Notes under the pieces: generated by a model
Told to the model about the DNA's origin: nothing
Database searches by the model: none
The model's input: only the letters and a program-made list of their open reading frames with translations
Position numbers and translations under genes: made by a program
DNA from: Bugula neritina
Lineage: Eukaryota > Bryozoa > Gymnolaemata > Cheilostomatida > Bugulidae
Assembly (NCBI GenBank): GCA_964035545.1
Contig: OZ037767.1
Span: 26,087,628-26,151,627 of the forward strand
Length of the DNA: 64,000 bases
Direction: 5' to 3'
Shown: piece after piece, positions 1 to 22,096 of the stretch
Position numbering within the stretch: the stretch's first letter is position 1
Layout: each line of letters opens with the position of its first letter

Positions 1-3000
1 TATTTATTTTGGTTGGCACTGTCTGGGCGAGTGTTAGTGTCACTAGTAATACCATAGTTAATGTTATAGTATCACTATCAATATTATTATGATTATGACT
101 ATCACTATGAGTATGATAAATGATTGAGAAGTATAATTGTAAAACTAAGTGTTGGTGTAAGTCAGTAGTCACTAACTTTAAGTTTAAGTCAAGAGTATAA
201 CATTGTGATTAACTACAACTTAAATTATTATCAAAATCATCATATTCATTCATTACGTATTCTTATTCTATAAGATTAGCCTTACAAGTACTAGTAGCAC
301 GTAACTTACTAACTACGTTTATTAAGGTCTAAGCCCTAAGTATAAGAGTAAGAGCAAGTCACGACTGCATGACTAAGACAGTAAGTGTAACTGTAAGACT
401 AAGGCTTAGAATAAATCTAACTCAGTAACTATAAGTTAGTAGCTGTAAGTCGTAAGTGTAACACTAACTTAAACTGTAACTCTTACTCTTAGTAACTGTA
501 AGTGTAACGCTAACGCCCTAGGCCTATGGCTATACTAATACTGATAGTGATACTCATAGTCATACTCTATTACTATACTGAGTATTATACTCTATGACTA
601 TAGACATACTCATAGTTATAGTAACACTAACTGTAACTGTAAGTTACTAAGTATAAGCATTTGTTGAGCATAAGACAAAGTGTGATACTGATATATAATT
701 TTTATATTAACGTTGCTATATTTATATCTTAAGTTGCACAAATTGAAGAGTTTAATCGATTATTGATTGGCATATTCATATTGATATTCAACTGGTTACA
801 TAATTGAAGTTACATAGCGATTGCGATGATCATGCGCAAAATTGAATTATTTTATAAGCAGCGTTGAATTGGGGGTGAATGAGTGCAATAGTTCAAGGTT
901 CTCGGGTTGAGTGTTAGAAATCCCCTCTTCTGAACTTGATCTCAAAGTATTGCACCTAGTCATCCCCAATTTGAAGCCGCTTATAGAACAATTCTACACC
1001 ATTACCTGGGCTTTGTCTAGTTTGAATTCACAACTAAAAGTTTTGATAAATACGGGGAGCGTTTTATGTCCCGTTTGCAAATTAAAAAAAGACATATTTT
1101 TGAACATTTTTTCGAGTCCATTTACATGATTTTAAACTTTGGCAGCTAAAATCAATCACTATAATATTATAAAAATAGAAGCATTTTTAAATAATGCATA
1201 ATTATTTATTTTAAATAGCAATTGCTACAATTATGCATTCCGTAGTCATATCTTATTAATAATTTTCGATGCTGGTTACAATAGCGAAAATTAATCGAGA
1301 GGACAACTCTAAGTAAATAAATGATATTGGTTGTAATTCTATGCTATGTTTTTAAGAAAACATGTCAAATTTACAGTTGATAGGCTAAAATTATTTTATA
1401 AGAAAAACATATAAGTACTTGTAAAATAATAATTATAACTTGACACTTGTAAAGCATCAATTGACTCATTGTTCAAAATTGCAACTCTTGAAAGATATAA
1501 TATAAGTAGGCTAAAATGTTAACCAACTGAATGCATTAATTACTTTTCATCAAGAGACTGTACTACATAACATTTGAAAAAATATTAGCAGGCTATGGCT
1601 AAATGTTTTTAATCTTTGCAAACTAAATTATTTTACCCACTTGTTTCTTTGATTATAAAAAATAGCATCACTTATTATGTTGTGAAGAAATTAAATACCT
1701 TTAAATGCTACTTGATTGTGTTTTAGAGGTTTTTCTCACAAAGAAGTTGATATATGTTTAGCTTACTGAAATCAAAGAAGCTAATACTTTGCCTTGAATT
1801 GCTTTCCTTGTAAAAACAATAGCCAAAAGCAAATTACTAAACGTGTGGAGAATGGGGAAAACAAGCGTACTAGCTCATGCACTTAAGTATGCTCAAATTT
1901 GCAACAATAATAAAAAGCTATGTTTTATGTAAATACTTTGAAAATTTTACAAAAAATATTCTCAAGCAGCAATTAGAAGCAGTAAAATAAACTGAAGATT
2001 CATATTAGTATGACTGTTCACTTTGCAAGCACTTTGTCTGTGATGGTCAATAATACCAACGACCACATTAGTGTGCTGATTCTGTTACATTCTAATGAAA
2101 GACAGCAGACAAAATAACTTCTAATTTACAGGTGCAAATATAGAAAAGTATGTAAAACAACAAAAGTAAAAATATAGAAAAGTACATAAAGCAATACAGG
2201 TAAAGGTATATACATAAGCTGTTACACAAGATGCAAGCATTAGTAGCTGCTTGCCAAGATATAAAACGTTTACCACATTTAGGAGTACAAATAAATTATT
2301 TGAGTAACAAAATAACATCAATAAATGTGTAATAGTGTGTAGCAGACTTTGAATTAAAGGTTTACATGCAGTGTATAATTTTTATTAGCCTTTCATGTAT
2401 AATATTTATGTAATTTTATAAATTGAGTAGAACTTGATCACCGTTGTCATTGCTTTTACAAGAAATATTGAAAAATAGATCAAATTAACTTTAGTCAATC
2501 ACAAACTCTTAATTTAAAATAGTATTGTTAAAAAGTGCATATAGTCATGAAAACAATTACTATTTTTAAAATTATATGTTTTCAATGCAAACAACTTCAA
2601 TGAAAATGTCCAATGCTTACAAACACCAAGAAGCCAAATTTATATATAATATACGTCAGTAGTATATAATTATATTATTTATTTTGACATGTTTAAACCT
2701 AGCTATAAATTTTATTCATGCAGTATTTTATCCATACCTGTAGCACATAGCAGTTTCTAACAACTCTCATTGTATTCAACAACAAATTGTGTACTACTAG
2801 AACATCAATAAGTTATAATACATAAACAGATCTAAGAACTGTTTTTATCATAAAACATATAGCATATGCACTGTGGATCTTGGGCGATACAATATAATTT
2901 TATACAATCTACAGCTGACAGAAATAGATAATATGTTTGATTTTGGAAACTTTAAGATCACTGAATGGATGGTCTTGGAGAATTTCTAAGGCCATTCTTT

Positions 3001-3054
3001 TCTGTTTCTTTGCAACAGCCAATCATGGAACACAAATGATCTGATGCAGTAATC
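1..3054. other. Intergenic, no gene recognised
   Basis: Bases 1-700 are degenerate low-complexity sequence made of variants of gtaagtgtaac and of agtatgactatcac, a continuation of the same kind of sequence seen at 33340-34820. Bases 852-984 form an imperfect inverted repeat. The rest is AT-rich with no spliceable coding exons that I can support. It lies 3' of the CTHRC1-type gene. Confidence 0.6.
852..984. repeat. Imperfect inverted repeat (hairpin), copy 1
   Basis: The left arm begins at 852 (ttataagcagcgttgaatt) and the right arm, read on the other strand, begins at 984 (tataagcggcttcaaatt). The arms are about 50 nt with scattered mismatches, and the loop is about 30 nt. It could be the remains of a small inverted-repeat transposon. 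Confidence 0.7.
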
Positions 3055-3060
3055 TTTATT
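3055..3060 (-). terminator. Poly(A) signal AATAAA of the CTHRC1-type gene, copy 1
   Basis: The plus-strand tttatt reads AATAAA on the gene strand, 40 nt after the stop codon at 3100-3102. Its position suits a short 3' UTR. Confidence 0.6.
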
Positions 3061-3099
3061 CAAGGAACTGTACCATATCTCAGTTTATCTAAGGGGGCT

Positions 3100-14599
<11,500 letters not shown>

Positions 14600-15323
14600 A
14601 AGTAATGTTGTTTCACCAGATGACTGATGTCATGTCACATTTAATTTTTAATCAATAGTTTAATGCTGACATTTACGTCTACTCAAAGAACACAAGTCAA
14701 GTTTTCTTATAGAATATTGATTTTAAAGAATGTAAACAATAAAAGGTTAAACACATAATATGTCTACAAGGTTTGTGATACTACATACAGATTGGTTAGA
14801 TACTAAAAGGCACTTACAAATATTTTTTGTATAGCATGATTGGTGATGCAAGGTCCATTACTCCCATAAAGTAAAACATACCATTATAATTATGATTACT
14901 AATTATTGCATTTGTATATAATATGTAAAATATATGTATAGTAAAAGCATAGAAAAATAGTTATTAAATTGAGTAAAAATATTACAAACTATTCTTTGTG
15001 TTGTTAATATTATTATGCAACGTAGCATTATTTCCAAAGCATTATTTTAAAATGGTATAGTTGTTGAAAAGAATATTTTGTGGTGATATTATTATACATA
15101 GTTTAGACTTTAGTAGTTCATAGAATAATTTATAGAAGCACCTATAACATATTGAGTATATAAGTTTCATTTGTAGAATGCCACACTTTCAGATAATATA
15201 TATTTCTGTTGATTTTTAGCATTAACACAGTTACAATATTATTTTAGACATGCACATTAAGCTCAAAAATTAAGTTCTAAATTCTCAGTTTCCAAGTCGA
15301 TTCAAAATAGTTTAGTAAAGCTG
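14600..15323. other. Short intergenic region between innexin A and the CTHRC1-type gene (copy 1)
   Basis: About 0.7 kb between the stop of innexin A and the putative start of the next gene on the same strand. AT-rich; it must hold the 3' UTR of innexin A and the 5' region of the CTHRC1-type gene. I see no clear AATAAA or promoter motif to mark. Confidence 0.6.
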
Positions 15324-18300
15324 CTATTGCTTTTTGATAATGTCATCACACAGTTGTTGGATGAGATCTCTAACTTGATGACTCTCTCCATTACGGGCTC
15401 CTAGACTGGCCACCATCACTCCTGATACTCCAAGTCCATAGTCTACAGCACTGTACTTATTCATATCCTGTTTCCCAGCTTTGCTGTAAAGATTTATTTT
15501 ATACAATACATGTATATTGAGCTAAAATTGCTATAACTTTTATCAGATGCATATCAAAATAATATAGACTTATAACAATATGCGCTAGTGCACTTGTCAG
15601 TTAATAATTTATATACAAATATAATAAATATTAAACAGAAAATAGCTAAAAGTTTGACAGAATTTTTATAACTATTTTTGTAACATTATGTAATACTATT
15701 AGTATGCAGTGTTGCAACCACTATTTATTGCTATAAAGTTAATATTACCTCTTGATGAAGTATAGACGATAAGACTTGAAGAAACACATCAGGGAAATAG
15801 CCAGAGTACAAACAGCATTAACAGATATAGCAATAGTTACTCCATACACCCAGATTAGTACTGATTTTAAAAGAGGACCAGCAATGAAGTACAGAGTGTC
15901 ATCTGATATTATAGACTCCTGGGTTATCAGACACTGAACAGTGTAATGGTGGAGGTTTTGACCGAGTTTTCTTACCTAAAATCGATCATGTACATTATAG
16001 AAAGTAAAACAATGACACCCAGGCATGCAAAAATACAATCAACCACAATATTATAGTTACTCCCCTTTGCACTAGACTCACAACTGATAAGCTCTATCAT
16101 TGGAAAAAACAATAAAACCGTCTAATTTTTCTTCGTTGCGCAAATTATTTTAAATGTGATGTGTCGTAGTCACATCGGAATTTAAGCAACTTTTCTGCCT
16201 TTTAAAAAAGTTAAAACTTTCAGAAATACATACTGAAAAGTTACACAACACAGAAACTGATGCCCTGGTATCTTCTACTTGGCTTATACTTTGTATAGAG
16301 GTGGTGGCAGAGCTGGTGTTCATTTGAGAAACTGCTTGGACATTGAGTACTTTCAGTATGAGAATCACACAGACAATCACAGAGCCTAGCTTGGTGATGA
16401 GGAACCTGAAGATAATATCACATTGTGCTGCATCTAACATATCTATTTAATAATGTATGTAAACTAAAAGCCTAAATAAACTTGCTGTAATATATAATTT
16501 GCTGGGCTTATTTCTCAACCAACATGCAGAAGAGACCAACCTTTTAGCCTAATGTCACCAAACAAACTTATATATAAGTAGTTCTCAAATATATTATACT
16601 TATAGATAATTGGTGTTTATTGACGTTACTAATAATATTTGGGAATGGACCGCAATATCAAAAACGAGGTGAATACAGCATGCATAAGCTACTATTCATA
16701 GATTGCACATGTCATAATTCATGAAATATTTCAGAAAACTCTATAATTTACTTTTTTGCAATCATCTTTGGGGTAAATCCTGAGCTTACCACAAAACGAG
16801 GCTGAGATGTTTCCATACGCTGTTTCCATTATTCACCATAAACTCTGAGCCATCTATATTTCCAGCCATTGCTCTCCACAAAAATAAAGGTGCTAAACTT
16901 AAAACTCCCAGCAGAATCAAAGTAGTGAATGGAGGTGTTGTCTTCGTAGGAAATAAAGATTTTAGACTAATCTAAAAGTAAGTATTGAATAAGTATAAGA
17001 TATGCGTGCGTAATAAGCTGAAATTAATTAACTAGCATTATGGGCTATCTTCGAAGGTTTTAAATGACTAATAATTCTTTCTAATGAGAGAGTGAAGTCT
17101 TATAAGTTACAGGCAAAAGTAAATAATAAAAATTATTTTTATCAAGTAGCATATGTGATGTTGAAATATAGAAGACTATGTTGAAGAAATACTGTATTTA
17201 TCATACAATTTGGGCACCCATGAGTAGCATTTTAAGTAAGGCTACAGATATATTTCTATTACTAAATCGTACTCAAAATAAAAGTATTTGAAAAATTAAC
17301 CTAAGAGCGTAACTGGTTGTTTGATTTTTCAAAATCTTTAAAAGAATCTCTGCTTTTATTGATAAAAGTAAAGGACTAAGTTACTTTCTGCATTAAAATG
17401 GTCAAATTCAAAAAATTTAGCCAGAGCAACACTTGAATATAATTATACACATTGTATATTTGATATAACAAAATAATTTACTGGCTGCAGAGTTGTGTAG
17501 ACATCCGGTATGGAGTAATCACTAAAGTTGTATTCATATAGCTTGGCCTGATCACTCAAACAGATCTGGTGCCCATAATCTATCCAGTCACTTGAAAACT
17601 CAGCAGGGAACCAGCAACTTATGTTTTCTTTTGAAACGGCAGCACCTTGTGAAGGAGATGCAAAGACCAGCAGAAAGGCGGATGTAATCAGAATAATAGG
17701 AGTTACCAGGTAGAGAAGGAACTCTATGTAATTGAAGTCCCACCATAAATGCCCAACTCTGTGAGAGAAAGAGGAAAGTGTTTGGAATAACAGTTGTATA
17801 ATTTATATATAAATTGACAAGGATTCCTATGCTAAACTTCATCATCTTCAGAGATAATAAATTAAAAAGTTTAAGGTCAAAGGTTATAGATATATGATTA
17901 GGTCAAGTAACTTGAATGCAATCTATCTGACCCCTAGAGTAGTTCAAACTGCATCATGTTTGCTTATTTCAAACTTGTGAAACATGAAAAATAGCTTAAA
18001 TTATCTGCTAGCTAGGCTTTGGATATTACTTACAAGTGTATATACTACACTAGTGCTGCTAAGTCAGCATGTATTTCTACTAAGCATAACCAGATGTTTA
18101 CTCCAGTTGAATTCTACTTCAGAGCATAGAATAAAATAAGTTGATAACTAACTTTATAAGCCCATCATTACTTTAATAACTAGACTCTTAGCCTTTTAAA
18201 GACAAATAAAAAAGCGTGTTCTGCAAACATGTTCTTAGACTGTGTTACATCGACGTGTGGTTCATAAAAGCCTATTGTTGTATTCTTGAGTAGAAAGGAT

Positions 18301-19082
18301 AATTTATGTAGATATCATACAATGTCGTATATTTGAATTCCAGAAAAATACAATTAGCTCAGAGAAAATTCACTGTTTATATACAAAATATTACATAGCT
18401 TTTTAGTGATAGCCGATCATAATACAAAGTTACAATAGATGCTTCATGGCTATATGGCTGTTATTTATTGTCATAGTCAGGGCTGTAGCAGCATCCGTTG
18501 CATATGTAACACCTATAGAGAATTTTAGTAGCTTTCAAGCAAAGGAAACAAAGCATCCAAGTAAATATAAGGAAAAACATAGAGCTATTGGTTGTGATGT
18601 TTAGTAAACATTGATTACATTCATATTCCAAATAAAAGTTTAAAGTTGACATTTCCAAAGATTCAGTTTTAAGTATAATAACTCATACTGCACCTAGCAC
18701 TGTGTTCACCAATAAACTAGTCTGTAATACTGCTAAGCTGCTGCATTCAGTTTAACTTGCTAACCAATAAGTGTGGTATGCAAGTTTTAAAGCTACTATA
18801 GTCCAGCATTCTGTTTTTAAGAATGCTAAACTTGCACGTGTTTATGTTGCATAGCCAAAGTTGGAGAACATATTCCGTACTGGCAAAATACATGCTACTA
18901 TAGTGACGTTAGTTACTGTTTGATACTTAAATTATTTGCTGTTATACAGGTTACTGTTACTTACACAGTTACACTTACACTTACAGCCTAGAGGTATGTA
19001 GTCTGAGTAACTTTACTTACAGTCTGTGACAATCAGTTGATGTCTGATGGTACTGCTCCTCATTTACATATTTTTCTGCCAT
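15324..19082 (-). CDS. Innexin A (gap-junction/hemichannel protein), six exons, 359 aa (copy 1)
   Basis: Exons: 19082-19021, 17758-17482, 16971-16790, 16405-16234, 15975-15749, 15483-15324; all phases fit. Innexins form gap junctions and hemichannels of invertebrate plasma membranes. Four membrane segments lie near residues 31-54, 128-147, 178-198 and 262-290. The first extracellular loop has C69 and C87 in the hallmark SCWFPAEFSSDWIDY context. The second has C228 and C246 with HHYTVQC, the family's standard spacing. Two possible N-glycosylation sites (NIS at 66, NFS) lie in loop 1. Odd points: the usual YYQW motif at the start of membrane segment 2 is replaced by a LFPT..PPF stretch, the loop between segments 2 and 3 is only about 30 residues, and the C-terminal tail is short. 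Paralogous to innexin B, 3 kb away on the same strand. Confidence 0.9.
18083..18962. other. Long first intron of innexin A (middle part), nothing else recognised
   Basis: The intron runs from 19020 to 17759. The Cys-containing open frame near 18461-18658 has no splice context or family match. I see no separate gene here. Confidence 0.5.
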
Positions 19083-19522
19083 CTCCCAACTATTAGCAAA
19101 GTATAGGTGATCTACTTACACACCCTCTATAGTGTGCACTATAACTCAAGTACAGTTTGCGTATGCTTCTAGCTCACTTGCTAGTTACTAGCTATTACAA
19201 CCCACAATGCTTTACACTTTCACAGCTATGTCAGCTGGTGTTGCCTAGTTTAGCCTTTGCTCTTTAGCTAGGATATTTAGTACGTAAGGTCTTTTGTTAT
19301 GATGTTTATTGCATCAGAAGGAAATAAATGATGATTTCAGCTTTTGCAATCTTGTTACTGATAATGGTTGTTGTCAATTGAACAAACAATGCCCTAGTTT
19401 ATGCCTGTACAGTGTACAGTTTGTATGCAGGTACACTATTTGAACATATAGAATTTGAAACTTACTGCATATAAGTGTACAGTAGCCTACATTGCATAAT
19501 ACTTCATTATATGGTTCATATC

Positions 19523-19617
19523 ATATGATATATACATGTATATAATATATATGTATATATATACATGTATATAATATATATGTATATATATACATGTATA
19601 TAATATATGATATGTGA
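19523..19617. repeat. AT-rich palindromic tandem repeat, copy 1
   Basis: About three units containing the self-complementary tatatacatgtatata, separated by atatatatg. It borders the SINE on its left. Confidence 0.85.
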
Positions 19618-19637
19618 CAAATAATAGACTATATATA

Positions 19638-19865
19638 GGGAGCAGCCATGGTCTATAGGGGTTAGAGCGTTGGCCTAGTAAACACTAAGTCATGTGTTCA
19701 AACCTGGACAAAGGACATTGGTGATGTTAGGAAGAGCATCCAGTCATAATTGCTCCTGTGCCTCATCTAAATAATAACTCCTTAGCCTGCTTTAACAAAA
19801 AACTCTTTTCATCAGGGGTTTCTCACAGGGATGGCGACTATAAACTTGCATGAGTGAGATAATAT
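19638..19865 (+). mobile_element. tRNA-derived SINE (copy 1)
   Basis: The head resembles a tRNA gene: an A-box-like tggtctataggggttag followed by gagcgttggcc, then a B-box gttcaaacc about 40 nt later. A conserved-looking body follows (gatgttaggaagagcatcca), and the 3' end is near gcatgagtgagat. Such heads carry internal RNA polymerase III promoters. Element ends and target duplications could not be fixed. It is not a tRNA gene, as the stems do not pair into a full cloverleaf by eye. Confidence 0.65.
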
Positions 19866-22096
19866 ACCATATATGATAATTGATATTAATAGTAAAAATA
19901 ATGATTATTAGGTGTAAAGTTTCAGCTTTTAGAAATAGCCCTAGTTTTAGTGGATAATTGCAGCATGGGGAGTTTTCTGTTTGGGAAATAAAATATTTAC
20001 ACTTTATAGATCTAAATTGTGAGTTATAAACCCCAAGCTAAGCAAAAATGTATATATATGTACCTAAGTGGAACACTACACACTACAATATTGTCTTACT
20101 ACAAGCATTATATATCACACATGTGTATGTATATAATTATGTAGTAATAACATACTATATTATGGCCATGCTACCATGACAGAAAGTTGCAATTGCTTGA
20201 ACCTAATATTTATAAAATTTTATAGCATCCGTCTGCAAATTGAAGGATCCCTTCTTGTATCAGACAAGAAGGTGGTAGTTGACTCCACAACTCATTACTT
20301 ACTGACAGAAAGTTTTTTGCTTGTGTTAGACAACAACTTTTTAATTGTATCAAATGCCTACTATTACAGGTATGTGTGGAGTAAGAGGACATTAAATATA
20401 AGAATATCTAGTATAGTACCCAGAGTTCGCATACCTTTTAGTTATGTAGCAATTCCAAATTGATTCACAGTATTAAATTGGTAGAGTAAGGAGGTGACTT
20501 GTAGAAAGTCATGGTAAATAATTTACAACTGACCTTAAACATGAAACAAATCTATTTAACTAATCAGAGAAATTATTCTATCTCCCAAACTTAAGAGAGC
20601 AGCGTTTAGAAGGTCGGTGGTGTATGATGTGTATATTTACTTGAATATTACTAGCTGTCTCATTAGAATAGTACTTGTAACACAATACACTGTTGGGTTA
20701 TGTTAAAACTTCAATCACCAAAAAAACGTTTTCGAAATTTAATCAATGTTGGAAAACATTGCACAATTTAGTTGAAATCCTATGACAAACAGATTAAGAT
20801 AACATGAAACATACAGTCCTCTCTGAAGTCTATAGCATCATTTAAAAATAACTACTGAATACATTTTCTAACTTTGCGTATCACGGCTCATTGAAAGAGC
20901 CCGGGAACTATATAGATGTTTGCTCTAATTAAGGTGGGATCACCCAGTCTATGTTGTGCCTTAATTGTTGTTGAATAACCTTTTTCTCCACTCTTAAAAG
21001 ATAGATATGTATTCATTGTCGTTATTTTGCAAACACCTATAATACAAGTGTCTACTTATTTATAAAATGCTGACTAACTTTAACTTATCAAATGAAATGT
21101 GCCGATACATAAAGAATAAGGCAAAGATTATCTTTATAATTTTTCAGTAAAGTTAACTCCGCCATGTAAGCCTCTCATATTGGTGTACAAGCTTGAATGT
21201 GTTTGTCAATAATATTTTGTGGGATTTGATGAAAAGAATGCTAAAACATTTATGACCCACGGAATTTGGTATGAAATATTATGGGAGACAGAGCCTTGGC
21301 TAAAGACAAGTACAATTGATAGATGCAGTAACAGAAATATTAAAAAAAGCTTATGTTTTATATGAAAATTACAGCGAACTGCATTTTATTGTTGCTACAT
21401 TTGCAGCCTGTGCCCTAAATCAAAGTTCATGAGTAATTAAAACACTTAGGCTAATGAAATTTCTCCTGCATTAACTGCACCTAAATGAAATCTTTCATAA
21501 GTCAGTTGAATTTCCGCTAGGCTAAACGTCTACAAGGTATTGATGATGTGCTTTGTTTGTATGTGTGACCTAACAAAGCAAATGTGCTGGTAGTATAACT
21601 ACATATTAGGCAAATTCTCAGCAGTTGAGTAATTTTCAAGGATTTATGAAGGTAGAGGTTGGAGTTGGTATTGAAGTAAATAGAAGCAAAATAGGTGATT
21701 TATTTGTCGAGAAGTTGGGACAAAATAACAGCATCACGAAACTGTAAACTGCAATATTTTTATTGAGTATGTTACTTCTACTTCTTATTCAATGGATTAT
21801 AATTACATAATATATTACGCAAAAGCACATATGCAAAACATTGTATCTAAATTTAGTTGAAAGCAAACACTAAAATGATAATTCAGCATAAAACAAAATA
21901 CAACTATATTTAAAAAAATATATCTCAGTATTTAAAAAATATGAAATTATTGTACAGAATAATATCACCAAGTATACAACCATCCAAATTCAAAATTAAT
22001 GGCTATTTCTTTTGTTAAATAATTAGTAGTCAACAGTGCTTAGATAACGCAATGGTGTTTGTAAAATCCATGACATCACTACTCTAAAAAATGCTA

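Larger units (their letters stand above)
19083..22096. other. Intergenic region between innexins A and B (copy 1)
   Basis: About 3 kb. It holds an AT palindrome array (19523-19617), a tRNA-derived SINE (19638-19865) and otherwise AT-rich sequence. A possible AATAAA for innexin B (plus-strand tttatt at 21758-21763) lies 334 nt past its stop. The plus-strand open frame at 20176-20463 shows no recognisable family. Confidence 0.6.

Noticed and set aside
320-660. Telomere-like repeats (gtaagtgtaac, ccctaagt)
   Set aside because: No regular 5-7 bp telomeric period; only degenerate low-complexity sequence that continues from 33340 onwards in the other copy.
911-1129. 72-codon plus-strand frame (also 35052-35270)
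   Set aside because: It overlaps the imperfect hairpin and shows no recognisable domain. It stays open in both copies only because the copies are identical.
16405-16440. Upstream extension of innexin exon 4 (frame starting MLDAA)
   Set aside because: Keeping it would need an acceptor of the wrong phase or give an immediate stop. The acceptor before 16405 (and 23174 in innexin B) joins exon 3 in frame in both paralogues.
17600-17845. Minus-strand frame starting MMKFS
   Set aside because: It is out of frame with the innexin exon 2 reading (PAEFS motif). The correct first exon is at 19082-19021, which fits phase and splice signals.
19638-19720. A genuine tRNA gene
   Set aside because: A- and B-box-like motifs are present, but no convincing acceptor stem or complete cloverleaf; a SINE-like body follows directly.
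20176-20463. Plus-strand 95-codon frame (also 54323-54610)
   Set aside because: No family resemblance, and no splice or start context that sets it apart from chance.
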